Assembly (NCBI GenBank): GCA_020403425.1 | Contig: JADBXR010000019.1 | Span: 1-64,000, forward strand | DNA: 64,000 nt | Origin: Chitinophagaceae bacterium | GTDB lineage: Bacteria > Bacteroidota > Bacteroidia > Chitinophagales > Chitinophagaceae | Direction of reading: 5' to 3' | Shown: positions 16,354 to 25,597 of the stretch, one piece after another | How the letters are laid out: the number at the start of each line of letters is the position of its first letter | Position numbering within the stretch: the stretch's first letter is position 1 | Translations under genes and position numbers: made by a program | Notes under the pieces: model-generated | Seen by the model: only the letters and a program-made list of their open reading frames with translations | Told to the model about the DNA's origin: nothing | Databases searched by the model: none

Positions 16354-17787
16354 TTAACGATTAGCCAGTATTGCCTGAACGGTATCTTTGGTAAGGTCGA
16401 TCATCGGTTGCGGGTACACACCCAGTGCAATGATGATGATCACCAGTATCGCCAGCATCCACTGCACATTGCCTCCGATCTCCCTGGCATTTGCTGTAAC
16501 CCCGGTTGTGCTTCCGTACAATACCTTCTGTACCATGTTCAAGGTATACACGGCTGCCAGTATGATACTGATACAGGCCACTGCCGCGATCCAGATATTA
16601 TAACGGAACAAGCCATTGAACATCAGGAACTCTCCCACGAACGCATTGGTGAGCGGCAGGGCGATGTTCGCAAACGCCATTACCACCAGCAGAATGGCCA
16701 TGGCAGGGGCTTTCTGTGCCAGTCCGCCCAGGTCACTGAACTTACGCGTTCCTAACTGCTGCTCGATCACATCGGCCACGATCCAGAGTCCGATCACATT
16801 GATGCCGTGATTGAACATCTGTATCATCACTCCTTCCAGGCCTGTCTGCTGATGGGCAAATACCGCAGCACTCATCAGCCCGATATGCGCAATGGAAGAA
16901 TACGCGATCAAACGCTTGATATCATCCTGGCGGATAGCGATCAATGATGCATACAGCATACCGATCACTGAAAGGATGATGATGAGATGCGCATATTGTG
17001 CAGAAGCATGCGGGAACACCGGCAGCAGCCAGCGCAGCAGCGCAAAAATGCCCATCTTCACCATAACGCCGCTCAGGATCATGGTAACAGCTGTAGGCGA
17101 TTGCTCATACGCATCGGGCTGCCAGGTATGGAAAGGGAACACCGGCATCTTGATCGCGAAAGCGATGAAGAACAACCAGAAGATCAATGCCTCCTGGCCG
17201 GCGCTCAGTTTGATATGGTAGAAAGATTGTAAAGCGAAAGAATGGTCGGCCGACTGGAAATACAGGTACAGGATACCCGCCAGCATCAGCAGTGAACCCA
17301 GGAATGTGTACACAAAGAATTTGAAAGTGGCCGCGATCCTCTTTTCACCACCCCAGATCGAACAGAGGAAATAGACCGGCACCAGCGCCAGCTCCCAGAA
17401 GAAATAGAATACCAACGCATCTGCCGCCAGGAATACGCCCAGCAGGCCTGTCTGCGACAGCAGCAGCAAAGCATAGAAACTGCCCGGGTTCTTATACTGG
17501 TTCCTGGCAGTTGCGATAATGATCACAGGGAAGGCGATAGTGGTGAGTAACACCAGCATCTTGCCCATGCCATCGGTCATCAGGCTGAAACGGCTGCCCA
17601 ATTGGGGTAACCAGGCCGCATCATAAGAAAGGTCATGTGCAGGCAGGAAAAAGATACCGGCTACTGCAACGGCCAGCGTGATCGCCGAAGACAGCAGCGC
17701 CCAGTTTTTGGCAGCATTCTCTCCCTTCAGGAAAAAAGCGGCCAGTCCGGTAATCAATGGGATCAATATGAGTGAAACAGGGATCAT
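16354..17787 (-). CDS. nuoM: NADH-quinone oxidoreductase subunit M
   Basis: NuoM is a proton-pumping subunit of the complex I membrane arm. The 477-residue protein has the family signatures FYFFWELALVPVYFL (with the essential Glu), FHTWQPDAYEQSPTAVTMIL and KRLIAYSSIAHIGLM. It lies 26 bases downstream of nuoL and 51 bases upstream of nuoN. Confidence 0.97.
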   Translation of the reverse strand: MIPVSLILIPLITGLAAFFLKGENAAKNWALLSSAITLAVAVAGIFFLPAHDLSYDAAWLPQLGSRFSLMTDGMGKMLVLLTTIAFPVIIIATARNQYKNPGSFYALLLLSQTGLLGVFLAADALVFYFFWELALVPVYFLCSIWGGEKRIAATFKFFVYTFLGSLLMLAGILYLYFQSADHSFALQSFYHIKLSAGQEALIFWLFFIAFAIKMPVFPFHTWQPDAYEQSPTAVTMILSGVMVKMGIFALLRWLLPVFPHASAQYAHLIIILSVIGMLYASLIAIRQDDIKRLIAYSSIAHIGLMSAAVFAHQQTGLEGVMIQMFNHGINVIGLWIVADVIEQQLGTRKFSDLGGLAQKAPAMAILLVVMAFANIALPLTNAFVGEFLMFNGLFRYNIWIAAVACISIILAAVYTLNMVQKVLYGSTTGVTANAREIGGNVQWMLAILVIIIIALGVYPQPMIDLTKDTVQAILANR

Positions 17788-17813
17788 ATGCTTTCTTTAA
17801 CGCAACAAGCTGT

Positions 17814-19739
17814 TTAAAATAATTTACTGATAAAACGAACAATGGTGGCATCGTTGAACCATATCAGGAAGAACACCACCATGCACAACACCATGATGAG
17901 GATATAATTGCCCACCTGTCCGCTCTGCACCAGACGCAACTGACGTGAACCATAGCCCACCAGCTTACCCACACCGTTCACCAGTCCGTCGATACCACTC
18001 TTCTCAATGATGTTCTTGAAGAATCCGGCAATGCTGTGCAATGGATTCACCACCACGGCATCGTAGAGTTCATCGATATACCATTTATTCTCAAGTACCT
18101 TACCCAGACCGCTGGCTGCTGCCTCATCACTGGCCTGGTATTTTTTATAACTGTTGATGGCAAGCAGGATCACCACAACGATGGCGGCGGTGGAAGCTCC
18201 CATCATCAGGTATTCCTGTGAAGCGGATAGATGGTGTTGCTCTGCCAACTTAGCTGATTCGGCAAAGATCGGCGCCAGGAAATGCTCCAGGCTATGCGCA
18301 TGCTCGGCAAACACTTCGGGTATACCTACCCATCCACCAACGACGGATAGAATGGCCAGTACGATCAGTGGGAATGTCATCTGCCAGGGACTCTCATGCA
18401 GGTGGTGTTCCTGTTCGTGGGTACCCCTGAACTGTCCGAGGAAAGTGAGGGTGTACAAACGGAACATATAAAAGGCGGTCATCAAAGCACCTGCCACCCC
18501 AATAAAGTAATAGAGCGGATTCTGAGCAAATGCCGCGGTCAGGATCTCATCTTTCGAGAAGAAACCTGAGAACGGAGGGATACCGGCTATGGCCAGGCAA
18601 CCCAGCAGGAATGTAATATGTGTGATGGGCAGGTATTTTTTCAGTCCGCCCATTTTGCGGATATCCTGTTCATGGTGCATGGCATGTATCACAGAGCCGG
18701 CAGCCAGGAACAACAGGGCCTTGAAGAAAGCGTGCGTCATTACATGGAACACGGCACCGGTATAGGCACCTACGCCCAGGCCCAGGAACATATATCCCAG
18801 CTGGCTAACAGTTGAGTATGCCAGCACTTTTTTAATGTCGTTCTGTTTCAGCGCAATGGTGGCGGCAAAAATGGCCGTTGCCAATCCGATCACGGCCACC
18901 AGCGTTTGGGTTGCGGGCGCCATGGTATAGAGGATATTACTGCGCGCGATCATGTAAATACCGGCAGTCACCATCGTTGCGGCGTGGATCAGTGCCGATA
19001 CCGGTGTGGGACCGGCCATCGCATCAGGCAACCAGGTATACAGCGGGATCTGCGCGCTCTTACCCATGGCTCCTACGAATAATAACATGGTGATGGCAGT
19101 AATGTCGAAACTACTGAGTTTGGACACATTGGCGAATACATCACCATAGCTGGCAGTGCCCAGTTTCAGCAACAGCCAGAACAATGCCAGCAGGAAACCG
19201 AGGTCGCCAATGCGGTTCATCACAAAGGCTTTTTTGGCGGCGTAGTTATAATTGTCGTTCTTGAACCAGAACCCGATCAGCAGATAAGAGCAGAGACCCA
19301 CGCCTTCCCAGCCGATGAACATGATCACATAGTTGGCGCCCAGCACCAGCAGTAACATGGAGAACACGAACAGATTCAGATAGGCAAAATAGCGTCCGAA
19401 ATGCTGTGGCTCCTCTTCGTGCATATAGGCGGAAGAATACAGGTGTATCAGGAAACCGATACCGGTGATGATCAGCAGGAAGAGAGATGACAACTGGTCT
19501 ACCTGGAAAGCGAACGGTATGGTGAAGCTATCCACCTTAATGAAGTTGAACAGGGTGACCACGCTGCCACCGGTGGCCTTCACATCAAAAAAGATCAGCA
19601 GGCTCACCACAAAGGAAGCCAGGATGGAACCGCTGCCCACGATACCGATCAATGATTTTGACATCGACTTCCTGCCAAGCCCGTTGATCAGGAATCCCAG
19701 CAGGGGAAACAATGGAACTAAATAAACAAGTTTGCTCAT
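17814..19739 (-). CDS. nuoL: NADH-quinone oxidoreductase subunit L
   Basis: NuoL is the distal proton-pumping subunit of complex I, with the long lateral helix. The 641-residue protein shows GWEGVGLCSYLLIGFW, YTWLPDAMAGPTPVSALIHA and KKVLAYSTVSQLGYMFLGLG, all diagnostic of the ND5 family. Its C-terminal segment (VVNPLHSIAGFFKNIIEKSG and a final TM) corresponds to the lateral helix and its anchor. The upstream nuoK gap (19740-19825) contains the word steps GGCATTC, GGCATTG, GGCGTTG but no clear palindrome. Confidence 0.97.
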   Translation of the reverse strand: MSKLVYLVPLFPLLGFLINGLGRKSMSKSLIGIVGSGSILASFVVSLLIFFDVKATGGSVVTLFNFIKVDSFTIPFAFQVDQLSSLFLLIITGIGFLIHLYSSAYMHEEEPQHFGRYFAYLNLFVFSMLLLVLGANYVIMFIGWEGVGLCSYLLIGFWFKNDNYNYAAKKAFVMNRIGDLGFLLALFWLLLKLGTASYGDVFANVSKLSSFDITAITMLLFVGAMGKSAQIPLYTWLPDAMAGPTPVSALIHAATMVTAGIYMIARSNILYTMAPATQTLVAVIGLATAIFAATIALKQNDIKKVLAYSTVSQLGYMFLGLGVGAYTGAVFHVMTHAFFKALLFLAAGSVIHAMHHEQDIRKMGGLKKYLPITHITFLLGCLAIAGIPPFSGFFSKDEILTAAFAQNPLYYFIGVAGALMTAFYMFRLYTLTFLGQFRGTHEQEHHLHESPWQMTFPLIVLAILSVVGGWVGIPEVFAEHAHSLEHFLAPIFAESAKLAEQHHLSASQEYLMMGASTAAIVVVILLAINSYKKYQASDEAAASGLGKVLENKWYIDELYDAVVVNPLHSIAGFFKNIIEKSGIDGLVNGVGKLVGYGSRQLRLVQSGQVGNYILIMVLCMVVFFLIWFNDATIVRFISKLF

Positions 19740-19825
19740 ATCAATCAGTCTGAACGTTCAAAGCTGGCAGCGAAACACGGAACATGATATGCGTTCTGTG
19801 CCTGGCATTCGGCATTGGGCGTTGT

Positions 19826-20161
19826 TTAGTTTTTTAATCTGTTCAAAAAGTTAATATCCACTGAATGCGTATTCCGGTACATCATGACGATGATGGCCAG
19901 TCCCACACTCACTTCCGCTGCGGCCACCACCATGATAAAGAATACGAATAACTGACCTTCGATACCGGTGGTGGTAGCAGTGTTGCCCACAGCTGCTGTG
20001 GCATGGTGCATTTTTGAGAAAGCCACCAGCAACAGGTTCACTGCGTTCAGCATCAGCTCCACACACATGAATACGATGATCGCATTGCGCCTTGTCAGCA
20101 CACCAATGATCCCGATGCTGAACAGGGTCAAACAGAGGTAGATATAATATTGTATCGGCAT
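19826..20161 (-). CDS. nuoK: NADH-quinone oxidoreductase subunit K
   Basis: NuoK is a small three-TM subunit of the proton channel part of complex I. The 111-residue protein carries both conserved membrane Glu residues: [20 protein letters not shown] and [20 protein letters not shown]. It begins [20 protein letters not shown] and lies between nuoJ and nuoL. Confidence 0.96.
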   Translation of the reverse strand: MPIQYYIYLCLTLFSIGIIGVLTRRNAIIVFMCVELMLNAVNLLLVAFSKMHHATAAVGNTATTTGIEGQLFVFFIMVVAAAEVSVGLAIIVMMYRNTHSVDINFLNRLKN

Positions 20162-20261
20162 TTTCTTCGCTTGGTGCGGAACGCTTTGGGCGCACCGCAG
20201 TTTTATAATCTTTATATAGTTTCACCGCGTTCGGCCGGGGCCTTGCGCAGCAGGTATTTCT

Positions 20262-20765
20262 TTAGTTTTTCTTACCTATCACCACTGCACCTACCATGGC
20301 ACTCAGGAACAGTACACTGGTGATCTCGAACGGCACCACATATTCGCTGAACAGCACTTTACCCAGGTTCTTGATTAGGCCGGTATCCCCTTCGGCCATC
20401 ATGGCCTTACGTCCGCCCATTTCAACGGCCTGGCGCACCAGCGAGATCAGCATCATCAAAAAACAACCTCCCGAGATCACACCGGCCAGTTTCATCCAGA
20501 TATGTTTCTGGGGCTCGGTCTCCGAATTCAGGTTCATCAGCATGATCACAAAGAGGAACAATACCATGATGGCGCCCGCATACACGATGAGGTTCACAAT
20601 GGCCAGGAACTGCGCGTTGAGCAGCACATAGTGACCGGATATGGCAAAGAATACAGCGATCAGCCACAGCACACTATGCACCGGGTTCTTGCTCACCAGC
20701 ACCATGATGGCACTGAAAACGGCAAGTGCGCTGAGGAAAAAGAATAATATTTCTATCGTACTCAT
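20262..20765 (-). CDS. nuoJ: NADH-quinone oxidoreductase subunit J
   Basis: NuoJ is a five-TM subunit of the complex I membrane arm. The 167-residue protein contains the ND6-type segment NLIVYAGAIMVLFLFVIMLM, which includes the conserved Tyr-Ala-Gly of the pi-bulge helix, and ends with a last TM (VVPFEITSVLFLSAMVGAVV). The gap to nuoI carries short heptamer-word arms. Confidence 0.96.
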   Translation of the reverse strand: MSTIEILFFFLSALAVFSAIMVLVSKNPVHSVLWLIAVFFAISGHYVLLNAQFLAIVNLIVYAGAIMVLFLFVIMLMNLNSETEPQKHIWMKLAGVISGGCFLMMLISLVRQAVEMGGRKAMMAEGDTGLIKNLGKVLFSEYVVPFEITSVLFLSAMVGAVVIGKKN

Positions 20766-20842
20766 AATTAATCAGTAGTTAGTCAATTAATAAGGAGTGA
20801 TCAGGATCGGTTACCCAATTACTCATCACCAATTATTAAGTA
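20766..20842. repeat. Weak heptamer-word arms in the nuoI-nuoJ gap
   Basis: The right side steps through CCAATTA, CTCATCA, CCAATTA and TTAAGTA. The left side has AATTAATCAGTAGTTAGTCA and AATTAATAAGGAGTGAT, partly complementary to it. The register is less regular than at other loci. Confidence 0.4.
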
Positions 20843-21403
20843 TCAATTCGTTGTTGATGCAGTTGTTTTCTCTCCTTTCCCCAATGCCTTCGCATATGCT
20901 TCCGGTTCTGTTTTCGGATCCGGGATCAGCAGGTCGCTCTTGCCATAGATGAATCCTTTGCGCGTAAAGTTGGCCGGTGCAAAGGTCTCACTCAGGTAGA
21001 TGGCATCCTTCGGACAGGCCTCTTCGCACAGACCACAGAAAATACAACGCAGCATGTTGATCTCGTACCTGGCCGCATATTTCTCTTCGCGGTATTTGTT
21101 CTCTTCGCCAGGCATACGCTCTGCAGCTTCCATGGTAATGGCTTCGGCAGGACAAGCCACAGCGCACAGACCACAGGCGGTACATCTTTCACGGCCTTCC
21201 TCATCACGGTTCAGCACGTGCAGGCCACGGAATACGGGACTGAACGGGCGTTTCTGTTCAGGATAATGAATCGTGGGCTGTTTCTTGAACATATGGCTGA
21301 ACGTGATGGCCATACCCTTAAAGATAGCCGGCAGGTACAAACTCTCCAGGAAACTGATGGGTTTGCGACTTACCTCTTTTGATCTGTTCGTTAATGCTTG
21401 CAT
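20843..21403 (-). CDS. nuoI: NADH-quinone oxidoreductase subunit I (two 4Fe-4S clusters)
   Basis: NuoI carries clusters N6a and N6b on the path to quinone. Two ferredoxin motifs are present: CTACGLCAVACPAEAI and CIFCGLCEEACPKDAI. The start at 21401-21403 (MQALTNRSKEVSRKPISFLE) gives 186 residues; an upstream in-frame start at 21436 would add 11 residues that do not look conserved. The segment LYLPAIFKGMAITFSHMFKK is the family's N-terminal membrane-surface helix. Confidence 0.95.
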   Translation of the reverse strand: MQALTNRSKEVSRKPISFLESLYLPAIFKGMAITFSHMFKKQPTIHYPEQKRPFSPVFRGLHVLNRDEEGRERCTACGLCAVACPAEAITMEAAERMPGEENKYREEKYAARYEINMLRCIFCGLCEEACPKDAIYLSETFAPANFTRKGFIYGKSDLLIPDPKTEPEAYAKALGKGEKTTASTTN

Positions 21404-21520
21404 GTTTATCTTTCTTTTGGCAGGCCAGGCCTGCAAAATGATGTATCGTTTTTAGCCGCTCCGGATCACAGAACTCGGATGCTGCATTCGTTGATCCGGG
21501 ATCTGTTCATCCGCAAATAC

Positions 21521-22573
21521 CTATTTGCCCTGCAACCACAGGATCACCGCGCCTGTGATCAGCATATTCACCAATGCCAGTGGGATCATTTTCTTCCATC
21601 CCAGGTTCATCAGCTGGTCATAACGGAACCTCGGAACCGTCCAGCGGATCCACATGAATACAAAGATGAAGATCACGATCTTGACCAGTAAAGCGAGTAC
21701 ACCCAGTCCTGCCGCCAGGTTGGGCGCCAGTGTGGACTCATCCAGGAACGGGATATCAAAACCACCAAAGAACAGGGAAGCCATGATGGCGCTGCTCATG
21801 ATCATGTTCACATATTCTGAGAACAGGTAAAAACCCAGTTTCATGGAGGAATATTCCTGGTGGTAACCAAAGTTCAGCTCATTCTCTGCCTCAGGCAGGT
21901 CGAAAGGAGTACGGTTACACTCAGCCAGTGCACAGATGAAAAAGATCAGGAACCCCAGTGGCTGGTAAGCTACGTTCCATAAATGGCCGGGAGCCATCTG
22001 CTGGTCCACGATGGTCTTCAGACTCAATGAGCCGGAGAGCATCAGCACAGCGATAAGCGATAAGCCCATGGCCAGCTCATAACTGATGGCCTGTGATGCG
22101 CCACGTAATGCCGCCATCAATGAGAACTTATTGTTTGAGGCCCAGCCACCGATCATGATACCGTACACACCCATGCTCACCACACCGAACACATAGAGGA
22201 TACCGATATTGATATCCGCCACCTGCAGATCGATGGTCCTGTCGAAGATATGTACCTGGCTGCTCCAGGGTATCACGGCACAGGTCATCAGGGCAGCCGT
22301 CATGGCCAGTCCCGGACCCAGTACGAACAAGAATTTATTAGCGGTATTCGGAATGATCTCTTCTTTCATGATCAGTTTCAGACCATCCGCAAAAGGTTGG
22401 AACAGTCCGAACGGGCCCGCACGATTCGGTCCCGGCCTGTCCTGCAGGATCGCCGCCACTTTACGTTCTGCGAATGTGGTATACAGGGCAATACCCAGGC
22501 TCGCAAATACGATGATCGCGATCAGGATCAGTTTTTCGATCAGTAATATCCAGTCAATAGCAAGTAGTGTCAT
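21521..22573 (-). CDS. nuoH: NADH-quinone oxidoreductase subunit H
   Basis: NuoH forms much of the quinone-binding chamber with NuoB and NuoD. The 350-residue, eight-TM protein contains ERKVAAILQDRPGPNRAGPF, the highly conserved quinone-site loop, and CNRTPFDLPEAENELNFGYH with its conserved acidic residues. It ends with a basic/hydrophobic segment typical of ND1. It lies 14 bases downstream of nuoG. Confidence 0.97.
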   Translation of the reverse strand: MTLLAIDWILLIEKLILIAIIVFASLGIALYTTFAERKVAAILQDRPGPNRAGPFGLFQPFADGLKLIMKEEIIPNTANKFLFVLGPGLAMTAALMTCAVIPWSSQVHIFDRTIDLQVADINIGILYVFGVVSMGVYGIMIGGWASNNKFSLMAALRGASQAISYELAMGLSLIAVLMLSGSLSLKTIVDQQMAPGHLWNVAYQPLGFLIFFICALAECNRTPFDLPEAENELNFGYHQEYSSMKLGFYLFSEYVNMIMSSAIMASLFFGGFDIPFLDESTLAPNLAAGLGVLALLVKIVIFIFVFMWIRWTVPRFRYDQLMNLGWKKMIPLALVNMLITGAVILWLQGK

Positions 22574-22587
22574 GTGTTATATAGCTA

Positions 22588-23706
22588 TTAGTCGTTCTTC
22601 TTATTAAAATCAGCGGAATGCGCCGGTCCGTTGATCAAACTCAGTTCGATATTCGGGCGGTTCACTTCACTCACCGAGTGTATGTCCATCAGCAGTTTCG
22701 GCTGTCGGCCATCATGCACTGCGGTGAAGGTCTCTTTGGGTTGGGTAGTACCGATCTTTCCGGCATAATGTCCCTGTGAGATCACGGAATGACGGTTGAT
22801 CTCGCGCGGGCCCTCTATCACCCAGTCGCTGGTCTTCTTCTTATCAAAGCGGCAGGTATTACAGATCCAGGCGGTTTTGCCGTCCTCTGTATTTTCCACC
22901 TCACCCCATTCATCCTTACGGGCGGTAACGCGGAACACTTCATCGCCCCGGTTCCATAAAGTGACCTTACCGGAACAGTTGGGACAATCGCGGTGTGCAT
23001 TCATCGGTTTCAGGAACCATACTCGGTTCTTGAAACGGAAGGTCTTATCGGTCAGTGCACCTACCGGACAAACATCGATCACGTTGCCGATAAAATCATT
23101 ATCGAGGTTCTTTTCAATGAACGTGGCGATCTCTGCATGGTCGCCCCTGTCCAGTACGCCATGCTCCCTTTTATTGGTAAGCTGGTCGGCCGTGAATACA
23201 CAACGGTAGCAGAGTATGCAACGGGTCATGTGCAGCTGGATATAGGGACCCAGGTCATGTTTCTTGAATACCCGTTTCTGGAACTCGAAACGCGTTCCTT
23301 CCGAACCGTGTTCATAACTCAGGTCCTGCAGGTGACATTCACCGGCCTGGTCGCAGATAGGGCAATCCAGGGGGTGATTGATCAGCAGGAATTCCACCAC
23401 ACCGGCACGGGCGTCCAGCACTTTCGGGCTGGTGATATTTTTCACTTCCATCCCATCCATCACCGTGGTACGGCAGGATGCCACCAGCTTGGGCATGGGG
23501 CGCGGGTCTTTTTCTGAACCTTTGCTCACTTCTACCAGGCAGGTACGGCATTTACCACCACTACCCTGCAATTTGCTGTAATAGCACATAGCGGGCGGTG
23601 CCACTTCGCCACCGATCTTACGGGCTGCATTCAGGATGGTGGTCCCGGCAGGCACCTCGATGGTGATGTTGTCGATGGTCACTTTCAATAAGGGTTGCTC
23701 CGACAT
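22588..23706 (-). CDS. nuoG: NADH-quinone oxidoreductase subunit G, short form
   Basis: The 372-residue protein has the N-terminal 2Fe-2S domain (Cys in PPAMCYYSKLQGSGGKCRTC), the His/Cys cluster motif LDCPICDQAGECHLQD, a 4Fe-4S pair (CILCYRC ... DVCPVGAL) and CPNCSG. It stops before the molybdopterin-oxidoreductase-like domain that makes Escherichia coli NuoG about 900 residues. Short NuoG proteins are usual in Bacteroidota, so this is not read as a truncation. The frame is intact. Upstream lies the four-helix-bundle gene that separates it from nuoF. Confidence 0.93.
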   Translation of the reverse strand: MSEQPLLKVTIDNITIEVPAGTTILNAARKIGGEVAPPAMCYYSKLQGSGGKCRTCLVEVSKGSEKDPRPMPKLVASCRTTVMDGMEVKNITSPKVLDARAGVVEFLLINHPLDCPICDQAGECHLQDLSYEHGSEGTRFEFQKRVFKKHDLGPYIQLHMTRCILCYRCVFTADQLTNKREHGVLDRGDHAEIATFIEKNLDNDFIGNVIDVCPVGALTDKTFRFKNRVWFLKPMNAHRDCPNCSGKVTLWNRGDEVFRVTARKDEWGEVENTEDGKTAWICNTCRFDKKKTSDWVIEGPREINRHSVISQGHYAGKIGTTQPKETFTAVHDGRQPKLLMDIHSVSEVNRPNIELSLINGPAHSADFNKKND

Positions 23707-23745
23707 AATTCAAAATTCAAAAGTCAAAATTCAAAAGCCAAAATC
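23707..23745. repeat. Left arm of an inverted repeat flanking the four-helix-bundle gene
   Basis: Starting at the base after the nuoG start codon, the arm steps in exact sevens: TTCAAAA, TTCAAAA, GTCAAAA, TTCAAAA, GCCAAAA. The opposing arm is at 24131-24162. AAAAGCCAA (23734-23742) also pairs with TTGGCTTTT (23751-23759) across the end of the four-helix-bundle gene, a small terminator-like hairpin. Confidence 0.75.
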
Positions 23746-23746
23746 A

Positions 23747-24130
23747 CTACTTGGCTTTTAGAATAATAGAAGCGAGGATTTTTGATATCTCATCCGCTTC
23801 TTTTATCAGTCCATTAATCTTCTCTTTATCTACACCCATTGTATCCCTGATAAGACACAACCAGTATTTGGTTTCGTTGGCCGACTTCAATGCAATTACG
23901 AGATAGTTCTTCCAATCTTTTATAGAACTGCCAGCTCTGGCCTCTACAACATTTGCACCGATCGAAGTACCACTTCTCAATAACTGATCAAATAAAGAAC
24001 TATATATCCTGTCATAATCACAACGCCCGACAAACACAATGATCTCCTTCGAAAAGAAAAAACACCTGTGCCTGATATCAAATGGTCTCTGCTCTTCATT
24101 CAATTCAAAGTTGTCAAATTCGTCCTCCAT
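23747..24130 (-). CDS. Four-helix-bundle protein (23S rRNA intervening-sequence protein family) inserted in the nuo operon
   Basis: With the start at 24128-24130 (MEDEFDNFELNEEQRPFDIR) the product is 127 residues. The family pattern is visible: FSKEIIVFVGRCDYDRIYSS (helix 1), SLFDQLLRSGTSIGANVVEA (helix 2, with the conserved R-S-x-S-I-x-x-N-x-x-E signature), then NYLVIALKSANETKYWLCLI (helices 3) and a last helix ending EISKILASIILKAK. Relatives occur inside 23S rRNA intervening sequences and as scattered genes; the fold is shared with diversity-generating-retroelement Avd proteins. No reverse transcriptase is nearby. It separates nuoF from nuoG and is enclosed by inverted 7-base-word arms, which suggests a mobile origin. 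Confidence 0.88.
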   Translation of the reverse strand: MEDEFDNFELNEEQRPFDIRHRCFFFSKEIIVFVGRCDYDRIYSSLFDQLLRSGTSIGANVVEARAGSSIKDWKNYLVIALKSANETKYWLCLIRDTMGVDKEKINGLIKEADEISKILASIILKAK

Positions 24131-24162
24131 ATTTTTGAATTTTGAATTTTGACCTTTGAATT
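24131..24162. repeat. Right arm of the inverted repeat flanking the four-helix-bundle gene
   Basis: Immediately upstream of the four-helix-bundle start codon the arm steps through TTTTGAA, TTTTGAC and CTTTGAA, the reverse complements of the TTCAAAA/GTCAAAA words in the left arm at 23707-23745. It ends 3 bases before the nuoF stop codon. Confidence 0.75.
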
Positions 24163-24164
24163 GA

Positions 24165-25520
24165 TCACCCAACCGGCACATGGATCGGATCCGCATAATG
24201 CGCCAATCCAAAATTCCTTTTCTGCGCTTCTTCCGGATGGGTCACATGCCATTCGAACTCATCCCGGAAATGCCTGATGGCTGCTGCTACGGGCCAGGCC
24301 GCCGCATCGCCCAACGGGCAGATCGTATTTCCTTCTATCTTACGCTGGATATCCCATAACAGGTCGATATCGCTCGACTTGCCCTGTCCTTTATCCAGGC
24401 GCAGTAATAATTTCTCCATCCAGCCGGTACCTTCCCGACAGGGTGAACACTGTCCGCAGCTTTCGTGACGGTAGAAGCGTGCAAATGTATAAGTGTTCTT
24501 CACCACACACTGGTCTTCATCCAGTACAATGAACCCTCCCGAGCCCATCATGGTCCCGGTGGCAAAACCACCGTCGCTCAGGCTCTCGTAGTTCATATAA
24601 CGGGTCTCACCCTTGGCTGTTTTCAATAACAGGTTAGCTGGCAGAATAGGTACGGAAGAACCACCGGGGATACAGGCTTTCAGCCTTTTACCGTTGGCAA
24701 TGCCGCCACAATATTCATCGCTGTAGATGAACTCTTCCACAGAGATGGTCATATCGATCTCGTATACACCGGGTTTATTGATGTTGCCACAAGCGGAGAT
24801 CAGCTTGGTACCGGTGGATTTACCCACACCGATCTTGGCATATTCCTCTCCACCCATATTGATGATGGGCACCACGGCTGAAAGCGTTTCCACATTATTC
24901 ACCACCGTTGGACGCATCCACAATCCCTGGATGGCCGGGAACGGAGGTTTGATGCGCGGGTTACCACGCTTACCTTCCAGTGATTCGATCAGCGCGGTCT
25001 CTTCTCCGCAGATATAAGCTCCGGCACCACGTTGTACATGTATCTCACAATCAAAACCGCTTCCCAGGATATTTTTTCCCAGGAACCCGTTGGCCCTGGC
25101 CTCGCCAATGGCCTGTTCCAGGATATCCACGATCCACGCATATTCACCGCGGATATAGATATAGGTATCATTACTGCCCAAGGCAAAAGAAGCCACGATC
25201 AGTCCTTCGATCAGCAGGTGCGGGATGTTCTCCATCAGGTACCTGTCCTTGAAGGTTCCCGGCTCGCTCTCATCGGCGTTACATACCAGGTGACGGGGCA
25301 CTCCTTCCGGTTTGGCGATAAAACTCCACTTCATACCGGCAGGGAAACCGGCACCGCCCCTTCCACGCAATCCGCTCTTCTTCACTTCCTCCACAATGGC
25401 TTCGGGACTCATGGTCTTCAGGGCTTTCTCCACACTGCGGTAACCACCTTCGCGGCGGTACACTTCGTAGGAGCGGATGCCTTCAACATGTGCTTTCTCT
25501 AATAATAATTTTACACCCAT
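24165..25520 (-). CDS. nuoF: NADH-quinone oxidoreductase subunit F (NADH- and FMN-binding)
   Basis: NuoF binds NADH and FMN and carries cluster N3. The 451-residue protein shows the nucleotide/FMN motifs GLRGRGGAGFPAGMKWSF and CNADESEPGTFKDRYLME, the RGAGAYICGEETALIESLEG segment, and the cluster motif ESCGQCSPCREGTGWMEKLL. Length fits the family. Its stop lies 34 bases upstream of the inserted four-helix-bundle gene. Confidence 0.97.
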   Translation of the reverse strand: MGVKLLLEKAHVEGIRSYEVYRREGGYRSVEKALKTMSPEAIVEEVKKSGLRGRGGAGFPAGMKWSFIAKPEGVPRHLVCNADESEPGTFKDRYLMENIPHLLIEGLIVASFALGSNDTYIYIRGEYAWIVDILEQAIGEARANGFLGKNILGSGFDCEIHVQRGAGAYICGEETALIESLEGKRGNPRIKPPFPAIQGLWMRPTVVNNVETLSAVVPIINMGGEEYAKIGVGKSTGTKLISACGNINKPGVYEIDMTISVEEFIYSDEYCGGIANGKRLKACIPGGSSVPILPANLLLKTAKGETRYMNYESLSDGGFATGTMMGSGGFIVLDEDQCVVKNTYTFARFYRHESCGQCSPCREGTGWMEKLLLRLDKGQGKSSDIDLLWDIQRKIEGNTICPLGDAAAWPVAAAIRHFRDEFEWHVTHPEEAQKRNFGLAHYADPIHVPVG

Positions 25521-25597
25521 ATTGAAAAGTCAAAAGTCAAAAGTTAAAAGTCAAAAGTCAACCCTTAATTTTTTACTTTTTAATTTTTACTTTTTAA
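25521..25597. repeat. Heptamer-word palindrome in the nuoE-nuoF gap
   Basis: The left arm has five in-register 7-base steps of AAAAGTC type (one AAAAGTT) at about 25525-25560. The right arm steps through TACTTTT and TAATTTT (25571-25597). The arms are imperfect reverse complements. The AAAAGTC word is shared with the palindrome at 54717-54766. Confidence 0.7.

Noticed and set aside
22588-23706. Truncated nuoG pseudogene
   Set aside because: Short NuoG proteins lacking the molybdopterin-like domain are normal in this phylum and all cluster ligands are intact.
23707-24162. Diversity-generating retroelement
   Set aside because: The four-helix-bundle protein shares a fold with Avd, but no reverse transcriptase, template repeat or variable-repeat gene is present.
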